Assembly: GCA_008638375.1 (NCBI GenBank)
Contig: CM018031.1
Location: 972,001 to 1,036,000, forward strand
From: Nyssa sinensis
Taxonomy: Eukaryota > Streptophyta > Magnoliopsida > Cornales > Nyssaceae
Direction: 5' to 3'
DNA: 64,000 nt
Every line of letters begins with the position of its first letter. Positions within the stretch are counted from its first letter, which is position 1. Under the pieces are notes generated by a model, which made no database searches, was not told the DNA's origin, and worked only from the letters and a program-made list of their open reading frames with translations. A program made the translations under genes and the position numbers. This document shows positions 12,361 to 63,167 of this stretch, piece by piece.

Positions 12361-13560
12361 TTTATTATAAGTCAGAAGTCATTGGCTCTTTCAGGGAAAA
12401 AAAAAACTAATGATTTGTGAGTTGATCTTTCTTTATAAGATGAGATTATAAAGATTATAAGATATTGAGAGGTCTACAGATATTCACCAAATCATGTGAA
12501 ATACCTACACACAAATTGTTTCTAGAGTATAACTAGAACCCTTTTTTTGTATGGGTGCATTCTTGGCAACTTCTTATTGGCGCATTCATTTCTTATTGTA
12601 ACTTGAATTTTGAAAATGATTGAGATTCTATGAAGTCTGAACAGTTGGTTGGTTCAATGATCTTAATTAAACCATTTCTCTCTCAAAAATCATTTGATAA
12701 TAAAAATTATTATAATTGAGGGTTATAAAATTATTTCAACTTAATGCTCCAAAATCATGATAATCTCTGGCCTAAAAAATTTCATTAATGTAATGCCTCA
12801 CACTCTTATTAAGCTTAAAGTTTTAATTTATTGGATGGGAATTAATTTTGAATAACTATTAAAATTTTGGTTATTTATGAGCAATTTAATTCGTAAGGTT
12901 GGAGTGTTATAGCTTAATAAAAATAAGAAATAAATATATTTTTAAATGAAATAATAATAATTGGATTAATTTATAATATTAATATATTAAAACAAGTTCA
13001 TATAATTAGGGAAAATACGTGGTCTAAGTGTGATTGTATATGTAATGTGAGTATTTTTTTGAGTGGTGGAAGATTTGTCCCAAAATATTATAAATGCCAG
13101 ATATATGTGTTATCAGACATTAAATTTTCAATAGAATTTTTTGTAAAAGTAATAATTAGCTGTTGAAGTAAAATGTCATTAGCAAAAAGAAAACCACCAC
13201 ATTTTTTCGCTTGTTTGTCAAGTTTTTGAGCATCTCTTTCAATTGCCGCCTAATCTCCCAACATGCTCAAGAATCGCGAGCTGTCCAGGGACTGGATGGC
13301 TGAAGGGAGCTTGCTTATAGAAAGACGGTAGTTGGGAGTCTACGGCTCTCTTAGGGTTCCCTCTTCTGGGATCTATGGGAAAATAATCAAATTGGCCCTT
13401 GCGAATAGCTTGATGCATTATTTCCCTTCAACCTTTTGAGCGAAATGCGTTAAAAGGAAAGAAAATTCATGGACCGACCCGGTCCTCTCCACCCTATAGG
13501 AACTACAAGATCACCCCAGGGATGCCTTTGGCATCCAAGGGTTATGGACCGACCATAGCA
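12361..13560. other. AT-rich spacer, no gene seen
   Basis: Apart from the block shared with 20565-20642, the stretch shows no open frame with a recognisable domain and no structural RNA. It may be decayed retroelement sequence. Confidence 0.5.
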
Positions 13561-13568
13561 CCCTTGAG

Positions 13569-13718
13569 TAACGCTAGCGTTAGTCACGAGTATCTACATT
13601 TGCGATCTGATTGGCGCGTATTACACGCGTCCATTTCACGTGTGATCACGTGTGCGCATGTAATGCACACGTCAATCAGATCGCGAGTATTGAACACTTG
13701 CGACTGACGCTAGTATTT
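13569..13718. mobile_element. Hairpin MITE-like element, 150 bp
   Basis: The two halves form one long imperfect inverted repeat. ACGCTAGCGTTAGTCACGAG on the left pairs with the inverse of CGACTGACGCTAGT on the right, and GCGATCTGATTG pairs with CAATCAGATCGC. The centre is rich in ACGTGT/ACACGT words, including the perfect palindrome CACGTGATCACGTG-like core. It is far more GC-rich than its surroundings. No target duplication is evident. Confidence 0.6.
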
Positions 13719-14110
13719 CTTTGCAACCCTTTTCAATAAGTGGAATGCAATGCATTAGCCGGACAACTCGCAAAATCCAACCACTTCACCTACTTCGCCT
13801 CCAACCCTTTCTCTAATCTCGGTTGAAACAGAAAGATTTCATGTTTGATCGATTATTTCTCTCTTGTATCTCTTTTTCTAATTTCGGTCTTGATTAGTTC
13901 ACAAGATGGAATGGCCAATTCTCCTCCGGACTCTTGATTCAATCATTAGACCACAAATAAGAAAGAAGACGAAATTATTCATTATTTATAATGATTTTGA
14001 TCATCCTCGTCTAGCAAACAATCATAGAAAAGTATAATTATTCATTATCTATATATGAGTCCTTCCCAGCGCCTTGCAAAGGTACAACATTTTTGAATCG
14101 CTCATTGAAC

Positions 14111-17100
14111 CTAACGAAACATACCCATATTATCACAAAGTTTATACCACATGTTGTCTAGAAATTGAAAGTAGGCACATCTCAATGATTTGTTGAATAG
14201 TAAAGGACCACAGACCCCCCAGAAACCCATGACAAACCCTACCACAAATCCTAAGGCCATGCACAAATGAAACCAGTCCATTTCATGTCCATCTTGCTTG
14301 TCTTCTTCATCTCCAATCTCAGGCGTGACACCAGTACTGATGCTGCAATTCTCCGTGAGGGGAAGTCCACAAAGATGGTTGCCAATAAAGCTTGTAGCAT
14401 TTTGGCTCTGAAGTTGAGTGCTCAATGGAATTTTCCCGGACAAGTTATTATAAGACAAATTCAAGTAACTCAGAAAAGTCATACCTGACATGCTCGGAGG
14501 TATTTCACCGGAGAGTTGGTTTCTAGACAAGTCGAGAGATTCTAGTAATTTCATGTCGCTGATCCTTTGTGGGATCATTCCAGTCAAATGATTTCCTGAC
14601 AAATTTAATGTGCGCAACCCGAAGAGACTTGTTAGCTCCTTGGGGATCTCTCCAGAAAGATTGTTACATGAAAGATCCATGCCGGTGACAAGTGAAAGAA
14701 TGATGTCATATTGGGACTCCCTACCTTTTGTCACCACAACTGCATGCTCCAAATACTCTCCACCAGCATAAGGATAAGAAAGATGGATGATCTCATTTGG
14801 TTCTTTTGCCATGGCTGTGAAATTATAAAAACATTTTGGAATTTTTCCAGATAAATTGTTGTTTGCAAGGTCGAAAATTTGAAGAGAGCAGAGGTGACAG
14901 AGTTCAGAAGCAATTTCTCCATGGAACTTATTTGAACGAAGACTAAGAACCATCAAGTTCGAAAAACTTTTCCCCATCCATGCTGGTATGCTTCCAACGA
15001 ATTCATTTTCAGCAAGGTCAATAATCTGTAAGTTTGTGCAAGAGCTTAGAGAAGAAGGCAATCGTCCCGATAATCTGTTGTTGTGCAAGTGTAACGATTC
15101 CAGATTATGTAAAAATCTAATGGAGCTTGGAATACTCCCAGTAAGATTATTGTTGCCCAAGTCTACGACTGACAATGATTCCCAGTACCTCCAACAGTCA
15201 GGAAGATCTCCTGATAACAGATTTTTTTCAAGACGAAGAACTACCGATTGACTTGCTTTGTCTGTCCAATTGCACAAGAAGTTGGACATGTCCCCGGAAA
15301 ATGAATTGTTGGAAAGATATATCTCGTTTACATTAGATAAACGGGGTAATGGACCACTGAATTGGTTGGAATCCAAGTAAACTTCCGAGTAAATATCACT
15401 CTGTTTTGGAATATATGAAATCTCGCCATGGATTTGATTGTGAGAGAGATTTAAATAACTAGTTTGGGAAGTTAAGTTCCAAAACCAAGCAGGAATTCCA
15501 TCAGATATTCCAGTGCAAGATAGGTCTAATCCAGAAAGTTTCTTCTGTGATTGAACCCACATGGGAAATTGTTGGCCCAAATGCCATGATCTCAGGTGTA
15601 TCTCTTCAAGTTGAAAGGGAGGAATCCAGTTAGTACTCACTTTTAAAGTCAATGGGTTTCCAGATGCATGAAACACTTTTAGGTTTGTGAGATTGGAAAA
15701 GTGAACTTCAGAGACAACACCTTCCAACAAATTAGAGGAAATGTAAATCTCTTCCAAGTTTCGAAGGTGTCTAAGATTTTCAGGAAAATGAGTTCCAGTC
15801 AATTGATTATCGGCCATGTTTAGTGATCTTAAGGACGACAATCTTCCTAATGACATTGGAATAGGACCAGAAATGGAATTACCCTCAAGATTGAGGTAAC
15901 GCAAATTTTTTAGTTGTCCAAGTTGATCATTCAAATGACCAGAAAGTTGGCTCTCCACAAGTTGCAATGACTCCAAAACATGTATAATGCAGCCAGACAA
16001 ACTTGTCAAAAAATCTGGTCCATCACCAAAGTTGTTCCCTGACAAATCGAGTACTTTAAGGTTGCAAAGATTTCCAATGGACCTCGGAATTCTTCCTTCA
16101 AAGCCACTGTCAGACAGATCGATGTAATTGATGGAAGTCATGTTTCCAATGTCACCTGAGATTCGACCTTGTAAAAGGTTGTCACTAAGGTCGAGGGACT
16201 CAAGATGGTTTAAACTGTGCAAACCATGAGGTATAGTGGCAGTCAAATTATTCGTAGAGAGATCAAGATTTCTCAGGTTAGTCATATTCCGAATACTACC
16301 TGGAATTGGACCTTGAAAAACTGCATTGCTTAGATCAAGAGAAATCAGACTATGAAGACTGAAAACCCAGCTGGGCAATAAACAAACAAAATAGTTGTCA
16401 GAAAGATTGAGAATGGCAAGAGATGTATGATTAACATATGGTAGGGTGCCCTCATATCGAAGACCACAATTGGACAAGTGTAATTCAACCAAAGAAGGTA
16501 GAGTGTTTATCACCTGCGGCCAATCATGTCCCATGTCAAGGGACACCCTACTCATGTCCAGGTGCTGTAGCAAAGAAAGACCAGAAAGCCATCGAAGATT
16601 CTTAGCTCTCAATGAGAAATCTCCAAGTATAAGATAATGCAAACTGGAGAGATTTCCAAGTTGATGAGGAACCACTCCCCCAAATCCTGCATTGGAGAGG
16701 TTAAGATATCTTAAACTCCTTAGAGAGCCAATGAAGTGGGGAATTTGTATTCCTCCAAAATCATTGTTGCTTAGGTCCAAGGAATTCAAATGCTTCAAGT
16801 TGAGCAAAGAAGGGTTTATTTTACCACCCAACTTAGACCTCCGATAAGCTTCATATGCAGCCCAAGCTCCCATATTTTCATGGAGATTTCGAAGGTGTAG
16901 CTCGCGGACATGGCCAGTTGAGTTGTCGCAGACAACTCCAGCCCAATTACAACAGTCGCTGTGACCATCCCAAGAGGAAAGCCGGTTTGAAGGATCTACA
17001 AGGTCCTCCTTAAATCTCATTAGGGATTGTCTCTCACTTTCGAGGCAAATCACATTCCCTTCTCGACTGCAGAAGACAACCGTAATGGTTGCCACTGCCA

Positions 17101-17170
17101 GAAACCGAAGCAAAACAAGTGTGACAGCTCTCCTTGGTACGTCCATGATGACCATATATATATGCAGCAA
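14111..17170 (-). CDS. LRR receptor-like protein, EIX2/Cf-9 type (no kinase), 1019 aa
   Basis: A single-exon gene for a cell-surface immune-type receptor that lacks a kinase and in this family signals through partners such as SOBIR1. In order: signal peptide (hydrophobic [18 protein letters not shown], about residues 16-33), LRRNT domain (43-88, with [12 protein letters not shown], the CC pair at 73-74 and C81), a long array of plant-type extracellular LRRs (LxxLDLSxNxLxGxIP) and a non-LRR island ([18 protein letters not shown]). The last LRRs, an acidic juxtamembrane stretch ([13 protein letters not shown]), one membrane helix from about 966 with GxxxG spacing, and a roughly 30-residue basic tail follow. 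Length is normal for the family. M9 (17146) is an equally good start because the signal peptide directly follows it. It converges on the MetRS gene and lies downstream of PHOT2 on the same strand. The ligand cannot be predicted. Confidence 0.95.
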   Translation of the reverse strand: MLHIYMVIMDVPRRAVTLVLLRFLAVATITVVFCSREGNVICLESERQSLMRFKEDLVDPSNRLSSWDGHSDCCNWAGVVCDNSTGHVRELHLRNLHENMGAWAAYEAYRRSKLGGKINPSLLNLKHLNSLDLSNNDFGGIQIPHFIGSLRSLRYLNLSNAGFGGVVPHQLGNLSSLHYLILGDFSLRAKNLRWLSGLSLLQHLDMSRVSLDMGHDWPQVINTLPSLVELHLSNCGLRYEGTLPYVNHTSLAILNLSDNYFVCLLPSWVFSLHSLISLDLSNAVFQGPIPGSIRNMTNLRNLDLSTNNLTATIPHGLHSLNHLESLDLSDNLLQGRISGDIGNMTSINYIDLSDSGFEGRIPRSIGNLCNLKVLDLSGNNFGDGPDFLTSLSGCIIHVLESLQLVESQLSGHLNDQLGQLKNLRYLNLEGNSISGPIPMSLGRLSSLRSLNMADNQLTGTHFPENLRHLRNLEEIYISSNLLEGVVSEVHFSNLTNLKVFHASGNPLTLKVSTNWIPPFQLEEIHLRSWHLGQQFPMWVQSQKKLSGLDLSCTGISDGIPAWFWNLTSQTSYLNLSHNQIHGEISYIPKQSDIYSEVYLDSNQFSGPLPRLSNVNEIYLSNNSFSGDMSNFLCNWTDKASQSVVLRLEKNLLSGDLPDCWRYWESLSVVDLGNNNLTGSIPSSIRFLHNLESLHLHNNRLSGRLPSSLSSCTNLQIIDLAENEFVGSIPAWMGKSFSNLMVLSLRSNKFHGEIASELCHLCSLQIFDLANNNLSGKIPKCFYNFTAMAKEPNEIIHLSYPYAGGEYLEHAVVVTKGRESQYDIILSLVTGMDLSCNNLSGEIPKELTSLFGLRTLNLSGNHLTGMIPQRISDMKLLESLDLSRNQLSGEIPPSMSGMTFLSYLNLSYNNLSGKIPLSTQLQSQNATSFIGNHLCGLPLTENCSISTGVTPEIGDEEDKQDGHEMDWFHLCMALGFVVGFVMGFWGVCGPLLFNKSLRCAYFQFLDNMWYKLCDNMGMFR

Positions 17171-17212
17171 TGAGTCAAGAAGCTAATAGTAAGGTTATTG
17201 CAGGCATGCAGC

Positions 17213-17222
17213 ATATATATAG
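17213..17222 (-). promoter_or_regulatory. Probable TATA box of the receptor-like protein gene
   Basis: Read on the minus strand this is CTATATATAT, about 45 bp before the first ATG (17170) and about 70 bp before the ninth-codon ATG (17146). With transcription starting about 30 bp downstream, the leader would be very short for the first ATG, which mildly favours a later one. A second TATATATAT lies inside the first codons (17152-17161). Confidence 0.45.
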
Positions 17223-17928
17223 TTTCAATCAAAATTCATAGCTGAAATGAATTCTGTAACTTTTTTTTTTTTTCACACAGCTTCACAAACTTATCTCATG
17301 CTTGGATATCGCCGCATATTGTGGGGGATACATGTGATTTTCATGTTACCCTTTTGCTTACTTTTTCCTTTTTGTTCATTGCAATATCTTCCTTTTGCAG
17401 TTCTCACTTCTCAGCATGCTGTCATAGACTTGGACCACAGGTGAGATCAAAGCAACTGCCTGATTCCACACGCTATTCGAGAAGACTTCCATTTATTTTT
17501 GTACTCAAAATGTCTTTCATCTTTTGGAGAATTTTTTTGTTTTGGCTTTCAGAAAGTCTTTGTGATTTCATTTGTTTGGAAATCAACTTCTGTTGCTGGT
17601 TCCACACGCTATTTGTATTCTTACTATGTGCTGTCCTACACAGAAGACTGGCAGAAATAAAATTGACCGATGAACACGCACAGAATATTTTTGTATGGAC
17701 TTGTGGTCTAAACAAATGTTCTTCATTTCTTACTGTACGTAAGAGATTAAGGGATTAAAATACAATTTAGTATTCTAAAATTTTATTCTGATTTTATATA
17801 AAACTTTTGATTATTAATTATTAAATATAATAATTTAGTTTCTTAATTTTTAATTTAATTTTAATTGAAATTAATTACAAATGACTCATAAAAAAAAACT
17901 GTGACAAGAATGGGTGGATAAATATAGA

Positions 17929-18065
17929 AAGTTCAGCATGTGATTTGAAACAAATCAGGGGCACGGAGTCTTCTACATGCTTTGCGTGATGGAAAACTGG
18001 CATAATTTTTTCATATAATGTTAGATTGACGCATTTTAGAAAGCTTTCTAGGAGTACTCTATGAT
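17929..18065. repeat. Dispersed repeat, copy 2 (pair with 10637-10787)
   Basis: Same order of blocks as the copy at 10637: GGGGCACGGAG, CTACATGC, TAGAAAGCTTTC and GGAGTACT, in the same orientation. The pair brackets the receptor-like protein gene at a distance of about 7.3 kb. Confidence 0.6.
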
Positions 18066-18366
18066 CTCAAGCGTTACCATTAGCTTTATTGGGAAGAAAT
18101 ATGACAAAGTTCACCAGCCTATGTTTTGTTCAAGTCATGTTTTCTGGCATTAAAACATTCCATCAATGCTGTTTCAGAATTATTAAATAATTTTTTCTTG
18201 AGTAAATTATGCTTTTCATCTTTCAACTTTATTCAAAATTTTATTTTAGTTTTTTAATTTTTTCAATTTCAACATCCAATTTTAAACCCCATTTCAATTA
18301 CATCATTTCGTGTATTTACATATAGAAAAAGGGTGTATATATACATATATGTGAAAGAAATCAAAT

Positions 18367-18490
18367 GAGTTTTTCTTCTATGATGGAAAACAGGGGAGAG
18401 CAGAGATGCGCATCTGAGTTGTATATACCATATATATATATATATATATGCATGTGTGTGTGAGATGCATATATCATAGAAGAAAAACTC
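18367..18490. repeat. Perfect 18-bp inverted repeat around an AT microsatellite
   Basis: GAGTTTTTCTTCTATGAT at 18367-18384 is matched exactly by its reverse complement at 18473-18490. The 88-bp loop contains a (TA)n run and TGTGTG. It could be a small foldback transposon or a chance hairpin in transcribed DNA; no target duplication was found. Confidence 0.6.
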
Positions 18491-20048
18491 AAGAAACAAA
18501 CACGATAGAGTTTATTTAAAATTAAATTAAATTTGCTCATGGAGACTCCAAGAGCATAACAAGGAGTGGTGGGCATGGGAGGGACTCTTACTAGTACAAA
18601 GAAAATAGGAAGAAAGTATGAACGGACTGCCTCCCCTCTCTCTGTATACGCCCACACATCATATATATGCTCACACCGTCCACCTCTCATCTCGCTCTCT
18701 ATACGTATATATACATATACATACATATAGATAATAATAATAATAATAAAGAAAAGAGATGAAAGAGTGGAGGCGAGAAAATAGGGGTGAACAGAGGAGG
18801 GGAGAATAAAAAAAAGGAAAGGGAGGAAAAGATAAACATTATCTAGATTGTGTCATATGATTTAGTATGGCCTCTCTTTATGAATTGCAGTGCAAATTGG
18901 GATGAAAAATTCAAATCAAATACAGTTTATTGCTTGAAAATTTATTATGGAGATCAATTAGATTTTTTGGACTATAAAGAAACCTTTTAAAAGAAAATAA
19001 TGTGAAATACGATTCACAAGTTACTTGCACCAGTGTCAGTACTTCAATTGAGGATGCCGGGTGAACCTCTCGTTTGGTATAGATTAGCAATTCCTTTAAT
19101 GTTTGACGGAGCGAGAGTTCTCATTTTAATTGAAAATAATTGGACACGCAACATTCTCTCATTTAACTTAATTGATTTCTTCATTAATATTATTGTCTGA
19201 AACTAGTATCATGAGCCCTTTTTTAACAGTTATTGGAGAGAGAAAAAGTACTGAGAGAGATATGAATTGAGGAAGACAGATGGTCAACCTCTTTTATATA
19301 TGATAACTGAATAATCTTAGAAAGAGAAAAAAGGATTAAAAAAAAAAGCCTCATCATCCTCAGTATACAAAATGTCCAAACATTTTCAAGACTTGAGCTT
19401 TCTGGAGAGGGCTGATCTCTATGCTATTTGTTCTTCTTGTTCCTTTTTTTTTTTTGATGTGTTTTCACATTGTTGTTTATACACCAGCACATTTCACTAT
19501 TTTCTATCATTAACAAGAAAAATAGCTTGAAATTACAAGGATCACAGGTTCAGAACTGTGAAATGCATAGGAAGAATTGAAATGGATAGTAATTGTACTT
19601 TACTACCCTTAAAATCGGCATGTGCAACACACGTTAGACGGTCAATCATGACGGAAGGATATAATTAAAATGAAGCTAAAAATTAGAGGTTGAAATTGAG
19701 AAAATTTAAAAAAGAGGGACTAAAAGTGAAAATCAGGGATAAAGTTTAAAGATGAAAAGTGTAATTTACCGTTTCTTCTTCTAACACTCTGCAATCCAAG
19801 AGTACCCTGGAACAGAAGGGTTTGATAGGTTTCTACCCCCCACATGTAGTTTACTTTGTTATTTTCTTCCTCCAGCGATCTGCAGTTAAATATTTTCTGC
19901 ATTCTACTTTGTTTGTAGGGGAAATAAAATAGGCAAAACTCTAATATAATGGTGGTTTTCTGTCACTACAACAATGACATGGATTGTGTGTAAACAACAT
20001 ATCAACATGATCATTTCAAGACAATTTAAGGCCTACAACAAAGAAAGC

Positions 20049-20500
20049 AAAAAAAAAAAAAGTGATGGTCCAATTAGGTTCGCCCCATTAGGCATTAGTG
20101 GGTCCAAGGAGCACCGGCCTGTTATCCTTCCACTGCCGAGAGTGGGAGGTGATCGCTGCTCTGTGAAACCAGCCTCACGCTGTGCCCTCCTCTCTAGGAG
20201 CAATGCAGCCTTAACTTTCGCTGAAGCCACACGGCCCAGCTCTCTGCTTGGAATGGGCAGGCCAGCAATTGCCAGGCTTGGATCCTACCCTTTGAGCCGA
20301 ACCAATTTCCCATCATCCTAATGCCCCCACTTGGGTCACAAGCTCGTGCTACTGAGCTCGGCGATATGCAATCCCCGCTGAGGTCTCTTATAACATGATA
20401 GAATTCATTCCTCTTTAGCGATGTGGGATCTATGTCCATCTTTAAATTATTCTTATCTGAATTTAATTTAGAACTATTCAGAAGTCATTGACTCTTATTC
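20049..20500. repeat. Dispersed repeat, second locus of the 11.6-12.4 kb family
   Basis: Starting at a poly-A run and TGATGGTCCAATTAGGTTCG, this copy follows the 11.9-12.4 kb unit almost base for base through the GCTCGGCGATATGC block and on to GATGTGGGATCTATGTCC. It is in the same orientation. It has only one copy of the 290-bp segment, so the tandem duplication at 11.6 kb is a local event. Confidence 0.75.
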
Positions 20501-21729
20501 CAACACGTCTTAGACAAATGAGTGTCGGTGGTTTCATCTTTCTATCTTTCAAAAATCCTTTAATAATAAAAATTGTTATAATTGAGGGTTATAAAAGTAT
20601 GTAAACTTAATGCTCCAAAATCATGATAATCTCTGGCCTAATAATTTCATAATCTAGTTCATTCTAGTGTAAGAGTTACTTCTACACAACTAATACAAAA
20701 TTTGTTTTAAAAGCTTAACCAAATGATCAAATATTTTTTTGGAACAATTTTTACAAACACGAATGTAAGAGTTATCTCAAATAGATCCTAAATGTAGCTC
20801 TTACAGACCCACTTTTGTTTAGAGATGAACTGCAATATGCTCCCATAAAATTCCATGGTAGGCCTGTTTATAATTAATCTTTTGATAATCAATATTCAAT
20901 AAATTAATAAATTTCTGAAGAATTAATTAAATAAATTAGAATTTTGACTTTAATTGGAACAACTATCTTTTGAAAATTGAAATCTAATTTTTTTTTTTAA
21001 CAATTAATAGAATAATGAGAAATTTGCAGTGACAAGCAAAATAAAAAATAAAAATCTCACAATCATTTGTTCTTTTCAATCAATGTCTCAAAATTCTTAA
21101 ACAGGTGTGATTATTATATCTCAATTATTATAAGGCTTAATGTCTCGTTTGCTAGAGAAGCTTGTGAACAAATTTTAGCATTTGCATCAAAAGCTCCAGT
21201 GAGGAGCTTCTCTTCCAGACGCCAAAAATAGCAGCTTGATCGCTCGTCCTAAAGCCTTGTACCAGAGTGACATCCCATGTCTTCTTTTTTCCATTTTCCA
21301 AGGGTAGACTAAGATGCATTGGTTGCTAAAAATTTAAATTTTTCGTTTCCTATTTAAATGGTTGGATTTTAGCATTTGTGCTTATGAATGTTGGAGGTAG
21401 GTGGCGATTAGAGTCACTGGACTTTATGAGAGTGATTGCAGATATTTAGGATTTATTCAATCATACAACATATGGCTAGGGTTTTTAATATATTTTTTGT
21501 TGTTGCTAGGTATGCCTATTTTGGCTACAAAATGACATGTCAAACAAGTTTCAATTAGTTGCAGTACCTGTAGAAGTAACTCTACTACAAACAAATTTTC
21601 AACAAGCCAATTTGAAATATTATACCTCTAAAGTTGTCTTTCTTTTTTTTCCAATGATATTTCAGACTTTTAAGATGCATTTCAATTTCTGTCATTATAG
21701 TGTTTCCATAAGAGCAAGAATAAGCTATT

Positions 21730-21730
<1 letters not shown>
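20501..21730. other. AT-rich spacer, no gene seen
   Basis: Contains the 78-bp block shared with about 12700-12775 (here 20565-20642). Otherwise I see no coding frame, structural RNA or clear element ends. Confidence 0.5.

Positions 21731-21789
<59 letters not shown>
21731..21789. repeat. (GA)n microsatellite
   Basis: About 29 uninterrupted AG dinucleotides; likely polymorphic. Confidence 0.97.
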
Positions 21790-21791
<2 letters not shown>

Positions 21792-21799
21792 CATCATCT

Positions 21800-22140
21800 A
21801 TGATAATCTTCAACCTTGCCCTGCAAACATGCCATAGAAAAGATGCAATTATTCATTGTCTATGAAACCCATAAGCGCATCATTTTAGATCACTTGTTGA
21901 GATCAAATGAAGCTTACCCATGACAAGACTGACATTTTTGCATGCCATCTAGAAATTAAAAATAGGCACATCTCAATGGCTTCTTGGACAGCAAAGGAGG
22001 AAAGACACCCCAAAAAACCTACCACAAATCCTAAGGCCATGCACAAATAAAACCAATTCCCTTCAAGGTCCATTGCCTTTTTCACCTTTATTTCCAATCT
22101 CAGGTGACACCATCGATAGCACTGCAATACCCTTTAGGTT
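21800..22140 (-). pseudogene. Remnant of a receptor-like protein gene (3' end only)
   Basis: On the minus strand 21903-22127 reads [14 protein letters not shown] followed by a shortened tail containing MCLFLISRWHAK. This matches the membrane helix and tail of the intact gene at 14111-17170 ([14 protein letters not shown]...), with the segment after GFVVG shortened. Similarity continues past the stop into the 3' flank (TAGAAAAG...CAATTATTCATT here, CATAGAAAAGTATAATTATTCATT at 14.02 kb), so this is a duplicated gene end rather than a shared motif. All LRRs are missing; the break is next to the TA/GA microsatellite at 22166-22232. Confidence 0.85.
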
Positions 22141-22165
22141 CCCATATATCTATACATGTGTACAG

Positions 22166-22232
<67 letters not shown>
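22166..22232. repeat. Compound (TA)n(GA)n microsatellite
   Basis: A TA run passes into a GA run at the point where similarity of the receptor-like remnant to the intact gene stops. Confidence 0.95.
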
Positions 22233-22238
<6 letters not shown>

Positions 22239-22364
22239 TCAATTTAGGAACTTGTATAACAATTATAAATAGATATAAGAGCTACAGATAACAGTTACAT
22301 GGCAGAGAAATTTTATTGTTTATTCTTATAAATAGTGAGATATAGAAGTTAAAATTCATGATGA

Positions 22365-22460
22365 ACAAGCTCTAGCTCAGCTAATACCTCCTCCACCTCT
22401 CCATATGGGAGGTTGAGGGTTCAAGTCCCATTAGGGGTAAAGTGTGTGTGCGTGTGCGCG
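22365..22460 (+). mobile_element. tRNA-derived SINE-like element
   Basis: TCTAGCTCAGCTAA (A-box-like, about 22371-22383) and GGGTTCAAGTCC (B-box, 22417-22428) are correctly spaced, followed by a TG/CG simple repeat. The middle does not form a tRNA cloverleaf. Confidence 0.55.
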
Positions 22461-23077
22461 TGATTTAACTAAAAAAAAAAAGTTAAAATTCATGAACTTG
22501 TATTATTATTTATTATCTCATTAAGAGAACTTCTATATTTAGAGTAGAGCAATCAATTTATGAACTAATCATATAAATAATTAGCTTTGAGAGTTACAAA
22601 TTAAAGACTCATACATTACTCAATCACCCCCACTTCTCCCTCTCAACCCCCCCAAGGGAAAAAAAAAACCCAAAAAAAAAAATTATTGGATATTTCTTTC
22701 TCCTGTACAATCTGAAACTCCTTGCTTCTAACCAGAGATGAACCCGTCTTCAAGGAAGTTCAAAGTCAAAATGTAGTGCATCCATATTAGTGAATTCTCT
22801 CATTTACACAATATATAAAAATGCCTGCACAATTGATACAATCAAAATGAAGTAAACAAAAGCCAATTGTACTGATAAAATATCACAAGTAATAATGTGA
22901 ATCAAAATGAATAGGTACAGAGCTCTGTCGTCCACAATAGGAGATCCACATGAAGTAAGGATGAGAATTTCTATCAAAGTTTTGAGAAGTTGAAAATGTT
23001 TGCAGTTACAGCATAAGAATGATTTTTAAAATGTCATAACTGAGAGCTGAATTGATTGTAGTAGTGAAAGCAAACCT
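22461..23077 (-). other. PHOT2 3' flank and probable 3' UTR
   Basis: Non-coding sequence downstream of the PHOT2 stop codon. The UTR should run leftward from 23077, but I see no unambiguous polyadenylation signal. Confidence 0.5.
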
Positions 23078-61577
<38,500 letters not shown>

Positions 61578-62147
61578 CTGCAGACAGAGTATAGGACATG
61601 TTGAGTGAAGATCATAATATAATCTGCGAAGCACTGTGCACTTATTATAGATGATAATATTCTATAATCAGTTACCCTATCACTTCCGAATTTTGCTAAC
61701 ATAATCAAGAGGAAATCAGGGTGACAGTTTTAAAAAAAAAAAAAATGGAAGCATTCAGATTTCGGAAGAGTTAAATTAAAATGATATTTTCTCAATACAC
61801 ATGAAAGATCATTGACAGAAACTCTTGAAATTGTTGATCACAAGAGATCCATTTGAGTGGAGAAGTTGAACCAAACAAGTAGCTGCTTCACTAGCAAAGT
61901 AGATGAAGAAGAACATGCCTCAAATTCTAATTTGTAGAAATCGTGATCATGTTAATTTCATGTAAGGAGAGTTGAATAGCAATCTGATGTTTAAACATTA
62001 ACCAATAATTAGTAAATTATGGGTTAGTACAAGAAAACACAGTTAAATTAACCCAATACGATTTCTCCCTAATCCCCATATATGCATCTGTATGTGTGTA
62101 TAAATAAATAAGAGAACTGTACAACCTTGGAATGCCTTAAATACCTG

Positions 62148-62487
62148 TGGCCTGTTCGATTACGTTTTCAAAAACTGTTTTCTATTCTCCAAAATGGAAA
62201 AAATGAAAATACTGACAGGAAACGTGTTTGGCGGGATATTTTGAATTTGAAAACAGCTTGTTTTTAGGAAAGTATGAACAAATAGTATTTTGTGTTTTCC
62301 AAACGGACTGATCAGTCATCGGTGCGACCAAGCAAGCTATCATCAAAAATTCAAATTCATTAGAAAATAAAAAACGGTCCAAAAACACACATTTTACAAA
62401 ATTTACATTGTTTTCATTTTCGAAAGTGCAAAAACTGAAAGAAAAAAATTTGTGAAAAATGAAATGAAAATGTATCCAAACAGGCTG
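62148..62487. mobile_element. MITE with (T/C)(G/A)GCCTGTT termini, about 340 bp
   Basis: TGGCCTGTTCGATTACGTTTTCA on the left corresponds to the inverse of TGAAAATGTATCCAAACAGGCTG on the right (up to 20 bp shown at each end in shortened form: GCCTGTTCGATTACG and TGTATCCAAACAGGC). Both arms then continue into A-rich sequence with GAAAATG/CATTTTC words. This resembles short hAT-type plant MITEs; flanking TAAATA occurs near both ends but is not a clean duplication. Confidence 0.6.
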
Positions 62488-63167
62488 TAAATATCTGTCA
62501 TGGTTTATAGGCCTAGCCAATGCCATCAGACAAAATCAGGGACGTCAGAGGTTATCTGGCTTTTCAATCTTTAATATAAAGTGCAGAAAGACACAAATGA
62601 CATAGAGAATTAAACAACTTAGGACTTTGGACTGATAACATTTTCACTTTTGGTGGTGGTCACAATCTTAGGATTTTGGACACATAATTAAACAACTTAG
62701 GATCATAGAACTTATATAGGTCTCTAGCCACAAACTGCAGGTCCTTTTAGAACACCAAGACAAATAGAAAGTAGAGAAAGTTAGTGAACCGTGACCAAAG
62801 TGAGAATGCATGAAAATCTACTAATGTATTTTCATCCATCTCTCTCTTCCAGCCCATAAAATTAATGAAAAAGAAAGAAAATGAGATTGCTAGAACTATC
62901 TTTTTCACTTAAGGTATTGGTTTCAAATTATAATTTCCACCTCATCTAATGTTGGCCCCTCCCAAAAAAAAAAAAAAATTGTTGTAGTAGTTGTAATAGA
63001 GAGAAGATAACCTCAACTGTAGTTTCTGTGGAGAGCTAAAGCTTGAGAAAGTGGGAATAGTAACAAAAAAAAAAAAAAACAGTAAATGTTGGGATATTAC
63101 CAAGTCGACTCATGCAAAGCATCTTTCTCATATGGTCCATCCCACCCCACCTCCCCAAAACACACCC

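Larger units (their letters stand above)
17223..20040. other. Intergenic spacer upstream of the receptor-like gene
   Basis: The spacer is AT-rich with no credible gene. It contains the second copy of the 10.6-kb repeat (17929-18065), the hairpin at 18367-18490 and an (ATA)n run at about 18730-18748. A GA-rich, purine-biased stretch covers 18750-18835. Open frames at 17247-17758 have no domain and no homologous feel. Confidence 0.55.

Noticed and set aside
17321..17758. 145-aa open frame upstream of the receptor-like gene
   Set aside because: Low-complexity Phe/Leu-rich translation of T-rich promoter-side DNA without start context or similarity I recognise.
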